Assembly (NCBI GenBank): GCA_003956705.1 | Contig: QZCP01000112.1 | Coordinates: 383,416 to 447,415 of the forward strand | Direction: 5' to 3' | DNA: 64,000 nt | Source of the DNA: Brevipalpus yothersi | Taxonomy: Eukaryota; Arthropoda; Arachnida; Trombidiformes; Tenuipalpidae | Shown: piece after piece, positions 61,701 to 64,000 of the stretch | How positions within the stretch are numbered: the first letter of the stretch is position 1 | Layout of the letters: each line of letters opens with the position of its first letter | Notes under the pieces: generated by a model | What the model was told of the DNA's origin: nothing | Database searches by the model: none | The model's input: only the letters and a program-made list of their open reading frames with translations | Made by a program: the position numbers and the translations under genes

Positions 61701-63742
61701 TTTCTCGTAAGAAGTAAGTCGCGCAGACTTGTCACAACTTGTGATAAGGAGCATAGACATGAGCTAATCCTCGAATATTCTCTTCATTTATCATGACTAT
61801 ACGAAAGCTAAAAGTATGGTTGGTGAATCAACTCTGGTGGAAGCTAATGTCCACATAAATAGCCTTCTAAGACATCATGGAGCCAAGTTTGTACACATTT
61901 ACAGAGAAAGAGAGGAATGAAGCGTAAATGCTCTGTGAAAAAGGCCGATAATGCGATTTTATCCCAGAATGCTATCCTTTCACATGTATTCCTCAACAAG
62001 CCACATCCAGCCAAATACCTATCTAAGCATTATGTTGGAATGATGGCTATTCTTTGTCACAAAATTTGCATTGATAATCATGCGTGAGAGAGATCAAAGT
62101 GACAAAAACTTTTCTGTTTTCTTCTCAAACTGTTATCGCCTGCAAAAATATTCATATATCAGTTGAGATATTCATTCCGAGCCATGATCCATACACCATT
62201 GTATGCTGAATTTTCTACTTCAAAGAATCAATTTGTACTGAAGAATAATTCCACCAACAGAATCAGCAAGTATTCAAAATTTTGGCCACCGATCTCTAGC
62301 ATGGCTAGCATCATCATGAGCAAGAAAGATGCTGGAACTGAGAAGTGGATTCTGAAAATGAGAGCTCAGTCAAGTGATCACTATTCATCCACCGATGGCC
62401 GTGTCACAAGCAGCACGCAGAATGAGGCAATAAGACCATCGAGCCAGAATATTTCTCTTCTGTCAAACACCGATTGGGCTATACAGTTTGATTTCCTCTT
62501 TTCCTCTGATTTGTGCCTGTTTTCCTTCATTTATTTCTGTTTGACTTGTGCGATATTGATGAGGGCAAGAATAAAAGCTCTCCTATGTAGGCAAGCTACT
62601 CATTTCCAGTCAACCTTTCCCTTTGACTGTTGCCTATCCTGCTGAGTCAATCGCCATTAGGCGCAAAATGCTTCGATGCTACCAAACAGTAAGCTCTTGA
62701 CAACAGATAAGCTATCTCTTGACATTATCTCCTGTATTCCAGAAAAGGTAACCTCCATTGGAGAAGCTATTCCAAAGCTCCTCAGAACGACTCATTCGAG
62801 CGAAAATATTTTCTCTCTTTCTCTCTACCTCTTTCTCAATATGACCTGGTCTTGTATCTTGAGCAATTCCAATAATCTTTTCCAAGTATCAGAGTAGAGT
62901 CATGATCAAATTGGGTGTGTCGATCATGGCTAAAATAATCTACACCTTTCATTTTGAAACAGATACTGGACTGGTGGACTTACCTGGACTTGCGGTTGAG
63001 TTGAGTCTAGTGAGTTGAACAACATGGGCAAAATATCGTTCTTAATCTCTTGCTGGGCAGTCTTGCGAATCAGAACGTTTATATTTTCCAGTAAAATGAC
63101 TGTAGCTTGAACTGATCTCGGTGCATGGTAGAGATTTCGAATGAGAGGTAGAATAAAGTTTTGATACTCATCCGTATTTGATTCGTCAATTATGTAGAGA
63201 ATTGGCTGTAAAGCGGCGGCCAACACATCACTGAATTGTAGTTCGCTGGCCATTGTGGGCAAAATGTGTTGAAACCACATTTTCTTCGGTATTGTGCACA
63301 GAACACCCCGCAGAGAAGGATAAAAATTGGCTTTGTGCACAGAGTCTTTCATATGAATCATATCCAAATACTGGAGAGCATGAACACCGGGATCCATGAA
63401 ATATTTAATCATAGAAAAATTTTGAGAAGTTGGTCGCTTTCGTGGTGCGGGCTCCAATAGTGATGGAATGTATTCTTGTAACAAAATAGGCATCCTATCG
63501 AGTAGCTCGTTAACCGAGCGACTCAATGATTCCAATTGCTTGCAATAGTTGGGTGGAGAAAGAGCGGCTTGGATTGGTGATCTTCCATTATTAAAAATAC
63601 TGCATATTAACAAACCAAATGAAAACATATCACTCTGTGGACTACAAGCCGCCGATGCTTGGACTTCCGGTGCAATAAAATCCAAGTCTGGTTGACACAT
63701 TTTTGGCAATTTTGAAGTGAAAGATGAACACGATACTGGTAA
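46678..63742 (-). CDS. SCYL2: SCY1-like pseudokinase 2, C-terminal part
   Basis: Pseudokinase linked to clathrin-coated vesicles and Golgi/endosome sorting (CVAK104). Exons in transcript order: 63742-62984, 49852-49739, 48829-48697, 48075-47957, 47891-47788, 47304-46932, 46857-46678. They encode 593 in-window residues. The gene is partial: the first half of the kinase-like domain lies beyond 64000. The first exon holds the C-lobe (DLDFIAPEVQ, DMFSFGLLICSIFN, APRKRPTSQNF), then HEAT-like repeats (FYPSLRGVLCTIPKKMWFQ) that continue through the next three exons. The later exons are Ser/Arg-rich and presumably disordered (RRQSISVDDVL, PRRRHSSV, GRTTPTGRTSGSRRYS). The 47304 acceptor (AAAAG) is weak and chosen because it alone keeps frame. 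A GTAGGT donor at 46698 could extend the gene instead of the stop at 46678. Confidence 0.85.
50733..50922. repeat. GA microsatellite interrupted by an assembly gap
   Basis: GA units run from 50733 to 50808, sixty N bases fill 50809-50868, and GA continues from 50869 to 50922. The true repeat length is unknown. Protein translations across it are artefacts. Confidence 0.97.
50809..50868. other. Assembly gap (60 N)
   Basis: Sixty unresolved bases in the middle of a GA tract, typical of a scaffold join or a repeat that reads could not span. The size may be nominal. Confidence 0.99.
54282..54338. repeat. GA dinucleotide microsatellite
   Basis: About 57 bases of uninterrupted GA in the 13.1 kb SCYL2 intron; it reads CU in the SCYL2 pre-mRNA. 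Confidence 0.95.
55628..55702. repeat. GA dinucleotide microsatellite
   Basis: About 75 bases of GA, 1.3 kb from the previous tract and in the same orientation, in the SCYL2 intron. Confidence 0.95.
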
Positions 63743-64000
63743 CTAGATTTGTTGAAAGAGATAAAATAAAAATGATCATCATCAGTTAAGCTTCTTCTAT
63801 TTGGTGCCAAATTCTAGCGATTAATGAAAAAAACATCAAAAGTATCAAAATATGTTGGGTTAATAAAAACATTTGACTCATGAAGAATCATAATGTTCAC
63901 TGAGGAGAGCAATGAAAAATGAGAGCTTTAGAAGTCAACGGTGAAGAAGATAATGATATCAAAACTTTAGCTGAAAATAACCTAATAACTATCATCAAAA
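63743..64000 (-). other. SCYL2 intron continuing past the window edge
   Basis: Upstream of the acceptor at 63744-63743 (CAAATCTAG) no exon with kinase-like sequence is visible up to the edge, so the preceding exons lie outside. Confidence 0.6.

Larger units (their letters stand above)
49853..62983 (-). other. Very large SCYL2 intron (13.1 kb)
   Basis: Joins TQPQVQ at 62984 to CAGLRAISQV at 49852 in phase 0, matching the continuous HEAT-repeat region of SCYL2, so no coding exon is missing. It holds three long GA tracts (CU in the transcript), an assembly gap and many unsupported ORFs. The longest ORFs are 53219-53785 on the minus strand (188 codons) and 62163-62645 on the plus strand (160 codons). 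I see no transposon termini or nested gene. Confidence 0.75.

Noticed and set aside
62163..62645. 160-codon plus-strand ORF
   Set aside because: Intronic to SCYL2 on the opposite strand; no family resemblance and a length explainable by chance.

Overview
This window is AT-rich animal nuclear DNA. The genes have GT-AG introns, AATAAA polyadenylation signals and long GA/CT dinucleotide repeats. Gene content and promoter style point to an arthropod: TATA boxes sit about 25-30 bases before TCAKTY-type initiators, and the cytosolic Hsp90 is arthropod-like. A mite or other chelicerate is my guess, but nothing here proves it. I assembled the exons by hand from frame, splice sites and remembered family sequences. 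No search was run.

Layout. 992-21258 (minus): soluble guanylate cyclase alpha subunit, six exons spread over 20 kb, without a recognisable N-terminal H-NOX-like domain. 21259-22088: divergent promoter region with a TATA/initiator pair, several upstream ORFs and a 5' UTR intron. 22089-30889 (plus): a complete CBP/p300 acetyltransferase in 20 exons, whose summed length keeps one open frame (2257 residues). 32390-34564 (plus): intronless Hsp90 behind a strong heat-shock element. 35344-37186 and 37899-38362 (plus): two adjacent secreted low-complexity proteins that I do not recognise. 39948-41619 (plus): a GT49 glycosyltransferase like B4GAT1. 41834-42629 (minus): methyltransferase HemK2/N6AMT1. 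43578-44391 (plus): ribosomal protein S7. 44579-45451 (plus): an intronless testis-specific-type serine kinase. 46678-63742 (minus): the C-terminal part of the pseudokinase SCYL2; its N-terminal exons lie beyond the right edge, and its 13.1 kb intron contains a 60-base assembly gap inside a GA repeat.

These are mostly ordinary conserved housekeeping and signalling genes that share a neighbourhood, not a pathway. CBP/p300 (chromatin acetylation), N6AMT1 (protein methylation), RpS7 (ribosome) and Hsp90 (folding) are general cell machinery. Guanylate cyclase alpha belongs to nitric-oxide/cGMP signalling, B4GAT1 to Golgi glycan synthesis and SCYL2 to clathrin-linked trafficking.

I found no mobile element, CRISPR array, tRNA or rRNA that I can support, and no clear new multi-gene system. 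The least explained parts are the two secreted proteins, the truncated cyclase alpha subunit, the uORF-rich CBP leader and the complementary GA/CT tracts inside one large intron.
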